From: Hyphomicrobium methylovorum
GTDB lineage: Bacteria; Pseudomonadota; Alphaproteobacteria; Rhizobiales; Hyphomicrobiaceae
Reading direction: 5' to 3'
DNA: 64,000 bases
Assembly (NCBI RefSeq): GCF_013626205.1
Contig: NZ_QHJE01000001.1
Span: 1,240,001 to 1,304,000, forward strand
This document shows, one piece after another, positions 29,225 through 38,744 of the stretch. Below the pieces are notes generated by a model. That model worked only from the letters and a program-made list of their open reading frames with translations, was not told where the DNA came from and made no database searches. The position numbers were made by a program, and so were the translations under genes. Position 1 is the first letter of the stretch, and each line of letters begins with the position of its first letter.

Positions 29225-30627
29225 CACTGTACCCCCGTGCTGGCGCGGCATCGGCTGCGGACAAAGTCCTGCAAAACAGCCAGATCGTTGGGCAGCGTTT
29301 CGAAGCGCTCGGTATCCTGCAGCAAATGCTCAAGATGCGCGGGAAGGCCGGGTCGCTCGCCGGTTATGCTTTCGATGGCATCCGGAAATTTTGCCGGGTG
29401 CGCGGTCGAAAGCACGACGGTGTTGCTGCCCGCCGTTTCACGTTCGGCAGCGACGTAAGCGCATGCCGTGTGCGGGTCGAGACCGTATCCGTAGGTCGCT
29501 TTTGCGTTTCTGATTGCGTCGGCCACGTCGCCTTCAGTGGCGGACACGGCGGCGAAATCGGATTTGAGTTTCGACCAGGCCGGGCCGAGATCGAACTCGC
29601 GACGCGAGGCGAGCGACGTCATCGCATCGCGTACGAACGCGGAATCGCGACCGGACGCTTCGAAGAGATAGCGCTCAAAATTCGATGAAATCTGGATGTC
29701 CATCGACGGCGACATCGTCGCGACAACGTCCTTCATCGCGTAGACGCCGGTTTCAAGCGCACGCGGGAGAATGTCATTGGCGTTGGATGCGATGATCAGC
29801 TTGTCGATCTCAAGCCCAAGCCGTTTGGCGGCGTAGCCCGCGAAGATGTCGCCGAAGTTTCCGGTCGGCACTGCGAACGAGAGACCTTTCGTATTTCCAA
29901 GTCGCGATGCGGCCCAGAAATAGTACGTCACCTGCGCGACGATGCGTGCCCAGTTGATAGAATTTACGCCCGAAAGCTCTACGGAATCGCGGAAATCGTG
30001 ATCGTTGAACATCGCTTTCACGAGAGCCTGACAGTCGTCGAAGGTTCCGTGAATGGCGACGGCGTGAACGTTTGCTTCCTTTGGCGTCGTCATCATCCGG
30101 CGCTGCACGTCCGAGACGCGGCCTTCCGGAAAAAGAATGACAACATCGACGCGCTTCGACGAACGGAACGCTTCGATCGCCGCGCCGCCGGTATCGCCGG
30201 ATGTGGCGCCGACGATCGTCGCGCGAGCGTTGCGCTTTTCCAGCACGTGATCCATCAGGCGGGCCAGCAATTGCATGGCGACGTCTTTGAAGGCCAGCGT
30301 CGGACCGTGAAAGAGTTCGAGGATGCTCAAGCCGGGCTTCAGCTCGACGAGCGGCGTTACTTCCGGCGTGTCGAAGGTTGCGTACGCCTCGGTTGCCATG
30401 CGGTGCAATTCGGCGCGGGAGATTTCATCGCCGGTGAACGGATGGATGACGTCGACCGCGATCTCGACGAACGATTTGTTCGGGAATGACGCGATGGTTT
30501 CGGCCTTCAGAGTTGGCCACACATCCGGAAGGTACAGGCCGCCGTCGCGCGCAAGACCTGCCAGCAGAACGTCTTCGAAACCAAGTGTCGGCGCGGTGCC
30601 CCGGGTCGAAATGTACTTCAAATTCAC
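29224..30627 (-). CDS. thrC: threonine synthase
   Basis: PLP enzyme that converts O-phosphohomoserine to threonine. The protein starts MNLKYISTRG, as in the long-form family. The PLP lysine is in FHGPTLAFKDVAMQLLARL, and the phosphate loop is GATSGDTGGAA. Residue runs such as VPTGNFGDIFAGYAAKRLG are also characteristic. Length of 467 fits. It completes, with thrB at 19,900, the last two steps of threonine synthesis within the window. Confidence 0.96.
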   Translation of the reverse strand: MNLKYISTRGTAPTLGFEDVLLAGLARDGGLYLPDVWPTLKAETIASFPNKSFVEIAVDVIHPFTGDEISRAELHRMATEAYATFDTPEVTPLVELKPGLSILELFHGPTLAFKDVAMQLLARLMDHVLEKRNARATIVGATSGDTGGAAIEAFRSSKRVDVVILFPEGRVSDVQRRMMTTPKEANVHAVAIHGTFDDCQALVKAMFNDHDFRDSVELSGVNSINWARIVAQVTYYFWAASRLGNTKGLSFAVPTGNFGDIFAGYAAKRLGLEIDKLIIASNANDILPRALETGVYAMKDVVATMSPSMDIQISSNFERYLFEASGRDSAFVRDAMTSLASRREFDLGPAWSKLKSDFAAVSATEGDVADAIRNAKATYGYGLDPHTACAYVAAERETAGSNTVVLSTAHPAKFPDAIESITGERPGLPAHLEHLLQDTERFETLPNDLAVLQDFVRSRCRASTGVQ

Positions 30628-30791
30628 ACTCTCACGATCGACGGTTGATGGGGCGAACTTAGAGCATTTTTCGGCGCTTGGGGCGCTGTTTCGACAGAGC
30701 TGCTACGTCTCGTCCCTGGCTTATTGTGTATTGTCCCAGGATCAGACGAGGCGTCCCGAGCCGGTGCGCCGATCGACCCGACTTTTTCGCG

Positions 30792-31577
30792 TCAAACCTC
30801 GGGTTTCCGGCTGTCCAAAGCCTGAAGTCGCTGGCGCGCGAAGACGGTGAAAATAGCCGCCAGGATCACCGCAAATGCAAACCAGGTCACCACGTATTGC
30901 AGATGAGGATTGGAGATATTGACCTCTGTCGTTCCGCCCTTCGGCCAGCCGCCTGGATTTTCGGGAGTGGCATCGGCGTCGATCGAGAAGGGAGCATAAG
31001 CCTGCACCTTCTCGGCGCTGAACTGAAGCGGCGACGGCGGACCCTTAGCGCCCCACCGCATGGCCTCGAGATCGCGCCAGTACCAGCGGTTCGCGGCGTA
31101 GTCGGGATCGATTGCGAACCAGCCGCGGTGTTCGGGAAGACGCACGAGGCCCGTCACCGTAACCGGTCCTTCGATCTGACCTTCGGCTCGCTTGGCTGGA
31201 TCCTTCAGATCGTCTGAGACCCAGCCCCGGTTGACGAAGACAGGAGGCAGACCACCGGCAGGTCGCAGCAGCGTATAAACATGCCAGCCTTGCGACGACG
31301 TCTTCGGCGCATAGAGATGGTGTTCCTGGCTGTTGTCGAATGTTCCAGAAATGCGGACGTGGAGGTATTCGACGTCTCCGGTTTTCACATACCGCGAGAG
31401 CGCCTCTGGATATGAGACGGGCTCCGCGACGCTGCGTTCTTTGACCTTCGCGATGAGGTCTTCCTTCCACGCCAAGCGGTGCCATTGCCAGTTTCCAAGG
31501 CCAATCAGCACGGGCAGCGTGACAATCGTCAGTATGGCAGGAAGAATGAGACCTGCGGCGCGCCAGCGCGCGAACAT
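30792..31577 (-). CDS. SURF1-family oxidase assembly protein
   Basis: SURF1 helps insert heme a into cytochrome oxidase subunit I. The start is ATG 31577 with AAAGGAA before it; the frame continues upstream inside the DUF983 gene. The protein has one membrane helix near the N-terminus (LILPAILTIVTLPVLIGLGNWQ) and one near the C-terminus (VVTWFAFAVILAAIFTVFARQ). Between them, HHLYAPKTSSQGWHVYTLL and FVNRGWVSDD are family motifs. It belongs to the cytochrome-oxidase block and follows DUF983 by 2 bases. Confidence 0.92.
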   Translation of the reverse strand: MFARWRAAGLILPAILTIVTLPVLIGLGNWQWHRLAWKEDLIAKVKERSVAEPVSYPEALSRYVKTGDVEYLHVRISGTFDNSQEHHLYAPKTSSQGWHVYTLLRPAGGLPPVFVNRGWVSDDLKDPAKRAEGQIEGPVTVTGLVRLPEHRGWFAIDPDYAANRWYWRDLEAMRWGAKGPPSPLQFSAEKVQAYAPFSIDADATPENPGGWPKGGTTEVNISNPHLQYVVTWFAFAVILAAIFTVFARQRLQALDSRKPEV

Positions 31578-31579
31578 GG

Positions 31580-31954
31580 CTATTCCTTTGCGATTCGGCC
31601 TTCTTCGGCCTTGTTCCGGAACTGAAGCGCGATCAACGTCGCCTTGAGAAATCGAAGCAGAAGCAGAGTGACGATCGGGGCGAAGATACCCCAGAGAATG
31701 ACGTGCATCCACCAAGGCACGCGCAATTTAAACTCGGCCAGAAGCGCTCCGCCGAGACACAGGAATCCCATGATGAAGATTCCGAAGACGGCGGGCCCGT
31801 CACCAGTGTCTATGAAGTTATAATCGAGGCCGCATTCGCTGCATTTCTCTGCAAGGCCCAATGAATTTGAGAACAGCTTGCCATTGCCGCATCGCGGGCA
31901 GCGGCATTTCAAGCCCGCAATCAGCGGGGAAACTTCAGGTATCGAATTCGACAC
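31580..31954 (-). CDS. DUF983 membrane protein
   Basis: Small 124-residue protein with two CxxC pairs forming a zinc-ribbon-like knuckle (CRCPRCGNGKLF and CSECGLDY) before two membrane helices (VFGIFIMGFLCLGGALLAEF and MHVILWGIFAPIVTLLLLRF). DUF983 proteins are regularly encoded with aa3-oxidase genes in alphaproteobacteria and are presumed assembly factors; no biochemical function is established that I can name. It lies between the ctaE terminator and SURF1. Confidence 0.9.
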   Translation of the reverse strand: MSNSIPEVSPLIAGLKCRCPRCGNGKLFSNSLGLAEKCSECGLDYNFIDTGDGPAVFGIFIMGFLCLGGALLAEFKLRVPWWMHVILWGIFAPIVTLLLLRFLKATLIALQFRNKAEEGRIAKE

Positions 31955-32024
31955 GGCTTAACTCGATCCGGCAGTGCCTAGGGTAATCCAGACGATCCTG
32001 GATTGCCTTCGGGTTTCCAATAGG

Positions 32025-32051
32025 AAAGAGGCGGCTCTGCGCCGCCTCTTT
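32025..32051 (-). terminator. hairpin terminator after ctaE
   Basis: AAAGAGGCGGC (32025-32035) and GCCGCCTCTTT (32041-32051) form an 11-bp perfect stem with a 5-base loop, 44 bases after the ctaE stop on the minus strand. The T-run is only three bases, so termination may be partial and DUF983-SURF1 may still receive read-through. Confidence 0.7.
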
Positions 32052-32094
32052 GTAATTCATCATCTGGATCGCGAATAATCGCAATCGCTCAGCC

Positions 32095-33030
32095 TCAATG
32101 CGCGCCCGGAACCTGCGGGCCAGCACCCCAAACGTAGATGCAGGCGAACAGGAACAGCCAGACCACGTCAACGAAATGCCAGTACCAAGCAGCGGCTTCG
32201 AAACCGAAGTGTTGCTTCGGCGTAAACGCACCGCGGAATGCGCGGAAGAGGCAAACGGCAAGGAAGACCGTGCCGATGAACACATGGAAGCCGTGGAAGC
32301 CAGTCGCCATGAAGAACGTCGCGCCGTAGGTGTGGCCAGCGAAGCTGAACTGCGCGTGGCTGTATTCAATGATCTGGCAGATCGTGAACAGCACGCCGAG
32401 AAGAACGGTCAACAGCAGGCCAACGGTGAGGCCGCGGCGATCGTTCTTGAGCAGTGCGTGGTGAGCCCACGTCACGGTGCAGCCCGACGTCAACAGGATG
32501 AGCGTATTGACGAGCGGCAGACCCCACGGATTGAATGTGGCCTTGAAGAAGCCCGGAACAGCAGCAGCCGTTTCGACCGGAGCCGGGGGCCAGTGGCCGC
32601 CGTAAACTTCGTTGCGCGACGTCAGACCAATCATCTGGCTCGCATTGTTCATGAGCTCATGAACGCCCGCCGGAAACAGCGCGCTGTCGAAATATGCCCA
32701 GAACCAAGCCACGAAGAACATCACCTCAGAGGCGATGAACATGATCATGCCGTAGCGCAGGTGAAGTTGAACGACCGGTGTGTGGTCGCCCTTGTTGGCT
32801 TCAGTGATGATATCGGCCCACCAACGCCACGCGACGGCGATGAGAAGTGCCAAGCTAACGGCGAACAGCCAGGGACCCGTGATGCCGAAAACACCTTCGC
32901 CATCGATATGCGTCCGCATCCACGCGATGCCACCGACCGCCATCGTAAGGGCGAAGAATGCAGCCGCAAGAGGCCAGGGGCTAGGGTCTACCAAGTGGTA
33001 GTCGTGATGTTTCGCGTGCGTGTCAGCCAT
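32095..33030 (-). CDS. ctaE: cytochrome c oxidase subunit III
   Basis: Membrane subunit of the aa3-type terminal oxidase. ATG 33030 follows GGAGAGCAATA; the frame is open to 33111 but without a better start. The 311 residues contain the family's hydrophobic helices, WGRP-like segments and the conserved EVMFFVAWFWAYFD and GFHGFHVFIGTVFL regions. The first 25 residues (HAKHHDYHLVDPSPWPL) are typical of alphaproteobacterial subunit III. Confidence 0.96.
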   Translation of the reverse strand: MADTHAKHHDYHLVDPSPWPLAAAFFALTMAVGGIAWMRTHIDGEGVFGITGPWLFAVSLALLIAVAWRWWADIITEANKGDHTPVVQLHLRYGMIMFIASEVMFFVAWFWAYFDSALFPAGVHELMNNASQMIGLTSRNEVYGGHWPPAPVETAAAVPGFFKATFNPWGLPLVNTLILLTSGCTVTWAHHALLKNDRRGLTVGLLLTVLLGVLFTICQIIEYSHAQFSFAGHTYGATFFMATGFHGFHVFIGTVFLAVCLFRAFRGAFTPKQHFGFEAAAWYWHFVDVVWLFLFACIYVWGAGPQVPGAH

Positions 33031-33177
33031 TATTGCTCTCCGTCGTCCCCATCGCTTCCGGATCGGCCCCTCTCCGGTATTGGCGTTCAGCCCGTCCCGG
33101 TCGAAGTACAATCCGGCAATCGTTGCCGTTTATGTTTCTTCTCGTCTTGTAGATGTGAAGTCTCAATCTCCGCCCGT

Positions 33178-33786
33178 TCAGCCGCCCCCCGTCTTCGGGG
33201 CAGACGTTGCTGCCTGAGGTGCCTCTGCGGCGTGTTCGAGCGGATAGAACACGTACGACAGCGTCACCGTGGAGAACTGCTTGGTGTCGGAATCCTCGAC
33301 CATTTTAGGATCGATGAAGAAAGTTATCGGCATCTCCACCGTCTGATGCGGCGCAAGCGTTTGCTCGGTAAAGCAGAAGCATTCGATCTTCTGGAAATAA
33401 GGACCCATCGATTCCGGCGCGACGTTGAACGCAGCCTGACCGCTTAGCGGCTTGTCCGTGAGATTGGTTGCGCGGAAGAAAGCGAGGTTCGTTTCGCCGA
33501 TCTTGACTTCCATCGTCTTGACGTCCGGCTCGAACTTCCAAGCCAGTTTTTTCGAGACATTGCCGTCAAAGCGCACGGTGATCGTACGGTCGAGAACCTT
33601 GCTTGCGTTCTGCGCGGCGCGCTGCGTCGTGCCGCCGTAACCCGTCACCTGGCAGAACATGGAATAGAGCTCTGGCGAGACGGCAGTGATGCCGCCCATC
33701 ACCCCAAGCGCCAGCAGGCAGCCGACGACTGTGCGACGGTTGCCAGACGATGGCTTCTTCGGAAGATTTTCGCTGCTCGAGTCCAT
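33178..33786 (-). CDS. ctaG: cytochrome c oxidase assembly protein CtaG (Cox11-like)
   Basis: Copper chaperone that delivers the CuB ion to oxidase subunit I. One N-terminal membrane anchor (VVGCLLALGVMGGITAVS) is followed by a periplasmic beta domain with the copper-binding CFCF in KIECFCFTEQTL and the conserved MPITFFIDP strand. ATG 33786 gives 202 residues; TTG 33804 in frame is less likely. Lies 14 bases after the CoxF-like gene. Confidence 0.94.
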   Translation of the reverse strand: MDSSSENLPKKPSSGNRRTVVGCLLALGVMGGITAVSPELYSMFCQVTGYGGTTQRAAQNASKVLDRTITVRFDGNVSKKLAWKFEPDVKTMEVKIGETNLAFFRATNLTDKPLSGQAAFNVAPESMGPYFQKIECFCFTEQTLAPHQTVEMPITFFIDPKMVEDSDTKQFSTVTLSYVFYPLEHAAEAPQAATSAPKTGGG

Positions 33787-33800
33787 TCGGCTTTCGTTCC

Positions 33801-33959
33801 TCAAAGGACTTTCGGCGGAACGCCGTTGGTGAAGCGCACAAAGGTGGCGATGTAGAATGCGAGCACCATGAATCCCAGCATCAAGCCGATCGCAATCGAC
33901 CGGCGGCGGCGAGACCGCTGGGCCGCGAGATCCTGGTTGGTCTTTTCAGGCGCATCCAT
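33801..33959 (-). CDS. CoxF-like small membrane protein
   Basis: A 52-codon gene between ctaB and ctaG. It reads MDAPEKTNQDLAAQRSRRRR, then one membrane helix (IAIGLMLGFMVLAFYIATFV) and a short RFTNGVPPKVL tail. Gaps to its neighbours are 14 bases on each side. The basic stretch before the helix predicts a periplasmic C-terminus. A tiny protein in exactly this slot is known as CoxF in related alphaproteobacteria and is thought to help oxidase assembly. Assignment rests mainly on position and topology. Confidence 0.82.
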   Translation of the reverse strand: MDAPEKTNQDLAAQRSRRRRSIAIGLMLGFMVLAFYIATFVRFTNGVPPKVL

Positions 33960-33973
33960 TCGAACAAAGCACC

Positions 33974-34897
33974 TTATGCCAGAATGCGGTGCACAGTGGC
34001 TTCAACGAGAAGCACAGCAAACAGCACGTAGAGATAGAGAATCGAGAACCAGAAGAGTCGGCGCGCCGCCGTATCGGCTTCGCGGCCTTCGGTCGTGAAA
34101 TAGACGTTCACTGCCAGCGCCAGGAAGACGGCGCCGAGAACAACCGAGCTAACGAGATACGCAATTCCGCCGAGGCCGGTGAAATAGGGAGCAATCGCGA
34201 GCGGCACGAGCAACACGGAATAGATCAGAATCTGGCGGCGCGTTTCCGGCAGCCCTGCAACGACCGGCAGCATCGGCACACCGACGCGCTCGTAGTCACG
34301 GCAACGATAGAGCGACAGCGCCCAGAAGTGCGGCGGCGTCCACATGAAGATGATGAGAAACAGCAGGATGCTGTTGATGCTGACGTCACCCGTGACAGCA
34401 GCCCAGCCGATCATTGGCGGGAACGCACCCGCTGCACCGCCGATGACGATGTTCTGCGGCGTCTTACGCTTCAGCCACATCGTGTAGACGAAAAGATAGT
34501 AAGCGATCGTGAGTGCCAGGAGCGCGCCGGCAACCCAGTTGACGATCACGCCGAGCGTTACGACGGAGCCCAACGAAAGAACGGTTCCGAAGCTGAGAGC
34601 TTCGTCACCGCTGACTTTTCCACGCGGCAAAGGACGTGCTGCCGTACGCGCCATGCGGGCATCGATGTCGGCGTCATACCACATATTGAGGGCGCCCGAG
34701 GCGCCCGCACCGATTGCAATCGAGACCATGGCGATGACGCCAATGATCGGATTGATCGATCCTGGCGCGGCCAGCATTGCAGCGAGCGCCGTAAAGACAA
34801 CGAGCGCCATCACGCGCGGCTTCATCAACTGGACGAAGTCGCCGACGCTTGGCTCGGCCGTGAGGTCAAATTGACCGATTTCGCTTTGGACGCTCAT
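33974..34897 (-). CDS. ctaB: protoheme IX farnesyltransferase
   Basis: Makes heme O from heme B, the first step toward heme A for the oxidase. UbiA-family fold with about eight to nine membrane helices. The prenyl-diphosphate motifs are NMWYDADIDARMARTAARPL (NxxxDxxxD) and DYERVGVPMLPVV. ATG 34897 begins MSVQSEIGQFDL; a GTG three codons upstream (34906) is an alternative. It lies between ctaD and the CoxF-like gene, after an intercistronic hairpin. Confidence 0.95.
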   Translation of the reverse strand: MSVQSEIGQFDLTAEPSVGDFVQLMKPRVMALVVFTALAAMLAAPGSINPIIGVIAMVSIAIGAGASGALNMWYDADIDARMARTAARPLPRGKVSGDEALSFGTVLSLGSVVTLGVIVNWVAGALLALTIAYYLFVYTMWLKRKTPQNIVIGGAAGAFPPMIGWAAVTGDVSINSILLFLIIFMWTPPHFWALSLYRCRDYERVGVPMLPVVAGLPETRRQILIYSVLLVPLAIAPYFTGLGGIAYLVSSVVLGAVFLALAVNVYFTTEGREADTAARRLFWFSILYLYVLFAVLLVEATVHRILA

Positions 34898-34938
34898 TGC
34901 CCGCACATCGCCTAATTGGTTGATGTCGAATTTCGATC

Positions 34939-34967
34939 AGGGTCGGCGGACGAGGCCCGCCGACCCT
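34939..34967 (-). promoter_or_regulatory. intercistronic hairpin between ctaD and ctaB
   Basis: AGGGTCGGCGG (34939-34949) pairs perfectly with CCGCCGACCCT (34957-34967), leaving a 7-base loop. It starts 18 bases after the ctaD stop on the minus strand. No T-run follows, so it is more likely an mRNA-stabilising or partial-termination element that lets the structural subunit be made in excess of the assembly enzymes. Confidence 0.6.
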
Positions 34968-34984
34968 GTGGGTTACTTCGCGGA

Positions 34985-36610
34985 TCAGTGATGATCAGCG
35001 GCCGCGATGCGCGGAAGCTTCTCGAAGCTATGGAAAGCTGGCGGCGACGGCAGCGTCCATTCCAGCGTCGTTGCGCCAGGACCCCACGGATTGTCCGCAG
35101 CCTTCTCCTTACGGATGAAGTAGGCGTAGAACATCGCAAACAGGAACACGAGCAAGCCTGCAGCCGTGATGTAGGAGCCGTACGACGAGATGCGGTTCCA
35201 GTACGCAAACCCTTCCGGGTAGTCAGCGTAGTGGCGCGGCATGCCCGACAGGCCAAGGAAGTGCTGCGGGAAGAACAGGACGTTGGCGCCGATGAACGTC
35301 AACCAGAAGTGCAGCTTGCCCAGCGTCTCATTGTACATGTAGCCGCTCATCTTCGGGAACCAGTAGTACCAGCCTGCGAAGATCGAGAAGACAGCGCCGA
35401 GCGAGAGCACGTAGTGGAAGTGTGCAACGACGTAGTACGTGTTGTGCAGTGCGCGGTCGACGCCTGCGTTGGCGCACATAACGCCCGTCACGCCGCCGAC
35501 GGTGAAGAGCACGATGAAGCCCAGCGCCCACAACATCGGAACGCGGTATTCAAGCGAGCCGCCCCACATGGTGGCGATCCAGGAGAATACCTTCACGCCC
35601 GTTGGTACGGCGATCACCATTGTCGCGAACATGAAGTAAGCCTGCGTATCGACGCTCAGACCTGCCGTGTACATGTGGTGAGCCCAGACGATGAAGCCGA
35701 CGAGGCCGATCGCAACCATGGCGTAGGCCATGCCGAGGTAACCGAACACCGGCTTCCGCGAGAACGTCGAAACGATGTGGCTGACGATGCCGAAGCCCGG
35801 CAGAACGAGAATGTAAACTTCGGGATGGCCGAAGAACCAGAAAAGATGGGCGTAGAGCAGCGGGTCGCCGCCGCCTGCGGGATCATAGAAGGTCGTTCCG
35901 AAATTACGATCCGTCAGCAGCATGGTGATCGCGCCAGCGAGAACCGGAAGCGACAGCAAAAGCATGAAGGCGGTGACGAGTTCGGCCCAGACGAACAGCG
36001 GCATCTTGTGCAGCGTCATGCCGGGTGCGCGCATGTTGAAGATCGTGGTGATGAAGTTGATCGCACCAAGGATCGACGCAGCACCGGCCAAATGGACCGA
36101 CAGAATTGCAAAGTCGACTGCGGGTCCGGGATGACCAATCTTGCCTGCAAGCGGCGCGACCAAGATCCAGCCAGCACCTGCACCATCAGCGTCTGCCGTG
36201 CCGGGAACGAACAGCGACATAAGCATCAGAGCGAAGGCAGAAACCAACAGCCAGAAGGAGATGTTGTTCATGCGCGGGAACGCCATGTCAGGCGCACCGA
36301 TCATGATCGGCACAAACCAGTTGCCGAAGCCGCCGATCATGGCAGGCATGACGACAAAGAAGACCATGATCATGCCGTGCGCGGAAACGAACGCGTTAAA
36401 GACGCCTTCGTTTGAGAAGAACTGAAGCCCAGGCTCCTGAAGTTCCAAGCGCATCGCGATGGACAGACCGGCGCCGATGCAGCCCGCAAAGATTGAGAAC
36501 AGCAAGTACATCGTGCCGATGTCTTTGTGGTTCGTCGAAAGGAACCATCGCCTAAAGAATGTCGGCGCGTGGTCGTGACCACCGTCGGCCGTGTGTGCAG
36601 TGCTTCCCAT
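34985..36610 (-). CDS. ctaD: cytochrome c oxidase subunit I
   Basis: Catalytic subunit with heme a, heme a3 and CuB. Twelve membrane helices over 541 residues. The CuB/heme ligand helix is [18 protein letters not shown], followed by [16 protein letters not shown] and, in helix [17 protein letters not shown]. The glutamate of the D-channel lies in that first helix (HPEVY), marking the A-type oxidase family. Starts ATG 36610. Confidence 0.98.
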   Translation of the reverse strand: MGSTAHTADGGHDHAPTFFRRWFLSTNHKDIGTMYLLFSIFAGCIGAGLSIAMRLELQEPGLQFFSNEGVFNAFVSAHGMIMVFFVVMPAMIGGFGNWFVPIMIGAPDMAFPRMNNISFWLLVSAFALMLMSLFVPGTADADGAGAGWILVAPLAGKIGHPGPAVDFAILSVHLAGAASILGAINFITTIFNMRAPGMTLHKMPLFVWAELVTAFMLLLSLPVLAGAITMLLTDRNFGTTFYDPAGGGDPLLYAHLFWFFGHPEVYILVLPGFGIVSHIVSTFSRKPVFGYLGMAYAMVAIGLVGFIVWAHHMYTAGLSVDTQAYFMFATMVIAVPTGVKVFSWIATMWGGSLEYRVPMLWALGFIVLFTVGGVTGVMCANAGVDRALHNTYYVVAHFHYVLSLGAVFSIFAGWYYWFPKMSGYMYNETLGKLHFWLTFIGANVLFFPQHFLGLSGMPRHYADYPEGFAYWNRISSYGSYITAAGLLVFLFAMFYAYFIRKEKAADNPWGPGATTLEWTLPSPPAFHSFEKLPRIAAADHH

Positions 36611-36697
36611 TTCCTAATGCCCTTGTCCCGAAAGCTTCTCAGTTCTTATTGGTCGATGAAGCGAGGCGAGCAGCTTGTCGCCGCTCGTCACGACTAA

Positions 36698-37678
36698 TTA
36701 CTGCGCAGAGGCGACGTTGGATTGATCGCCGCGGCTCGCGACGTCGTCGTCAAGAATCTTCTGAGCCTTCTTCTTGTCCTTGCCCTGCATCGCGGCCAGC
36801 CAGGCGTCGTACACGGTCTGATCTACGACACGAACGACGATCGGCATCGCAGAATGCAGCTTGCCGCAAAGAACCGAGCACTGACCCGTATAGGTGCCAA
36901 TTCTCGTTGCACGGAACCATACGGCCGACGTACGGCCAGGGACGGCCTGCATCTTCACGCCGAACGACGGCACGGTCCAAGAGTGGATGACGTCGCTCGA
37001 GGTTACGAGAACGTGGACGTTCTTGTTGACCGGAACGGCGATTTCCTGATCGACGGAAAGACGACGGCGCTTGTGGGTCTCAGCCCAGAGCGGCAGAGAG
37101 TCCGTATACAGAGCGGCGTGCAACCGTGCGCCCTCAAGTGCGCCATATTTCTGATCGTATGCTTCGTCACCAACCTTGGCGCGGATGAGGTCTTCATCGT
37201 TGATGATGTTGGACGTGATCGAGATGTTCTGGTCGAGGTATTCCGTATCCCAGAACCAGGAGTTGCCCGTGACCTTCACGGTCAGGTCCGGCTTCGGAAA
37301 GGCGTACTGATTGAACAGGAGGTGGAATGAAGGGATCGAGATGCCGACCAGGATCAGGATCGGAACGATCGTCCAGGCGACTTCGAGGCCGGTGTGATGC
37401 GTGGTGCGCGACGGGGTCGGATTGTTCTTCGCGCTGAAGCGGAACATCACGTATCCCATCAGAATGATGACGAAGACCGCGATCGAAATGATGATGTAAT
37501 TTACGGTGTCGTGGACGTGGGTCAGTTCTTCCATGAGGGGAGTGGCCGCGCCTTGCAGACCAAGCTCGCCGTCGGTTGGATGACCAAAGCCTGCGAGCGC
37601 CGGTGCAAGACCGACAAAAGCCATGGCCGAGCAGGCAGCCGTCAATCCCAGAACGGCGCCAAGCAACCTCTTAAACAT
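36698..37678 (-). CDS. ctaC: cytochrome c oxidase subunit II
   Basis: Subunit II carries the binuclear CuA centre that receives electrons from cytochrome c. ATG 37678 follows GGGAG by eight bases; the frame is open to 37837 but without a better start. Signal peptide about 1-29, two membrane helices (YIIISIAVFVIILMGYVMF and VAWTIVPILILVGISIPSF) and a cupredoxin domain with CSVLCGKLHSAMP, giving the CX3C...H...M CuA ligands. First gene of the oxidase block. An unusual acidic/polar C-terminal tail extends beyond the domain by about 35 residues. Confidence 0.96.
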   Translation of the reverse strand: MFKRLLGAVLGLTAACSAMAFVGLAPALAGFGHPTDGELGLQGAATPLMEELTHVHDTVNYIIISIAVFVIILMGYVMFRFSAKNNPTPSRTTHHTGLEVAWTIVPILILVGISIPSFHLLFNQYAFPKPDLTVKVTGNSWFWDTEYLDQNISITSNIINDEDLIRAKVGDEAYDQKYGALEGARLHAALYTDSLPLWAETHKRRRLSVDQEIAVPVNKNVHVLVTSSDVIHSWTVPSFGVKMQAVPGRTSAVWFRATRIGTYTGQCSVLCGKLHSAMPIVVRVVDQTVYDAWLAAMQGKDKKKAQKILDDDVASRGDQSNVASAQ

Positions 37679-38067
37679 TCGTTCGCTCCCAGTTCGCGTC
37701 GCCCAGCGCTGAACACGCCGCGACCGTCTCCCATTCACAAATTGCGCGCTCGGCTGCGCGTCGTCCCCGTTTTTTTGCCCGGTTTTCCCGACCAGGAGCG
37801 CCCGCGTACGACGAAGCCACGCCGGCTTCAATCTCACCTGCTAAGGCAGCACGACACAGAGCACAACCGCTCCAATGAACTCAAGTCAAGTTTGTGCGTC
37901 ATTTATACGCTAAAAGAGGTTGGGTACTTTGAGCGAATCGCATTCCTCTCGGGACTGCCCCGTGTCGCGCAGAACAGAATTCGGCCGAAATCCTGGATGA
38001 CGAAGCGGCGGATCGTTGGTGGCAATTCTCGTCGCTAACGCGGTATCTGGAACGCAAGGACATCCGT
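37679..38067. other. divergent intergenic region, ctaC / IalB-like gene
   Basis: About 390 bases separate the divergent ctaC and IalB-like genes. I see no convincing coding frame, hairpin or tRNA. Both promoters presumably lie here, but I could not identify a clear -35/-10 pair on either strand. Confidence 0.5.
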
Positions 38068-38667
38068 TTGCATTCGCTCATTCGACGCCGAAACGACCAC
38101 CTCCTGACAGACACAGGCTTCCCTGCGATGGGCGCCGAGTCGTGGGCGACCCGACTATTCTTGGCAGGGCTTGTGCTGGTGTTCGCAGTTGCGAGCATGA
38201 TGGCGTTCGCGATGCCTGCCAACGCCGTCGATGCGCCGGAAGGGACGGTCAAAGCGCAGCATGGGGATTGGCAGGTCGTCTGCAAGGATCCGCCGGCTGG
38301 CGCGAAGAACGGCGTTTGCGCGCTCGTGCAAAGCGTCACGGCCGAGGACAAAAACAATATCGGGCTGACGGTCTACTTCCAGCGCTTCTCGAATGGCACG
38401 CGCGTTCTGCGCGTATTCGCTCCGCTCGGCGTGCTTCTGCCGCCGGGCCTCGGCCTAAAGATCGATGACAAGGACGTTGGGCATGCGCCGTTTCTGCGCT
38501 GCCATAGCTTCGCTTGCTATGCTCAGGTCGTTGTCGAAGATCCGCTGATTGAGCAGCTCAAGACCGGAAAAACGGCGATTTTCATCATCTTCCAGACTGA
38601 GGAAGCGGGCATCGGGATTCCGATTTCGCTTAAGGGCTTCGCAGAGGCACTTGGCGACCTCAAGTGA
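38068..38667 (+). CDS. invasion-associated locus B (IalB) family protein
   Basis: Exported protein of the IalB family, named from Bartonella but widespread in non-pathogenic alphaproteobacteria. A hydrophobic signal (LFLAGLVLVFAVASMMAFAM) is followed by the domain start HGDWQVVC, then CALVQSV and LRCHSFACYAQVVVEDPLI, which supply the conserved cysteines. TTG 38068 has AAGGA seven bases before it; ATG 38128 is an alternative that still includes the signal. Its role in this organism is unknown. Confidence 0.86.
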   Translation: MHSLIRRRNDHLLTDTGFPAMGAESWATRLFLAGLVLVFAVASMMAFAMPANAVDAPEGTVKAQHGDWQVVCKDPPAGAKNGVCALVQSVTAEDKNNIGLTVYFQRFSNGTRVLRVFAPLGVLLPPGLGLKIDDKDVGHAPFLRCHSFACYAQVVVEDPLIEQLKTGKTAIFIIFQTEEAGIGIPISLKGFAEALGDLK

Positions 38668-38744
38668 GTTGGCCGCACACGCAGCGCGGCTCAGCCGATT
38701 CCTGAGTTTCGGGCGTTCAGATTGCGCTTCATACGTTCAGATTG

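Noticed and set aside
32098-33447. Long plus-strand open frame of about 450 codons
   Set aside because: It runs antisense to ctaE and ctaG, which are certain. The translation is rich in Arg, Glu and His with no family likeness, as expected of a high-GC shadow frame.
34916-36415. Plus-strand open frame of about 500 codons
   Set aside because: It is antisense to ctaD, with shadow-like composition and no motif.
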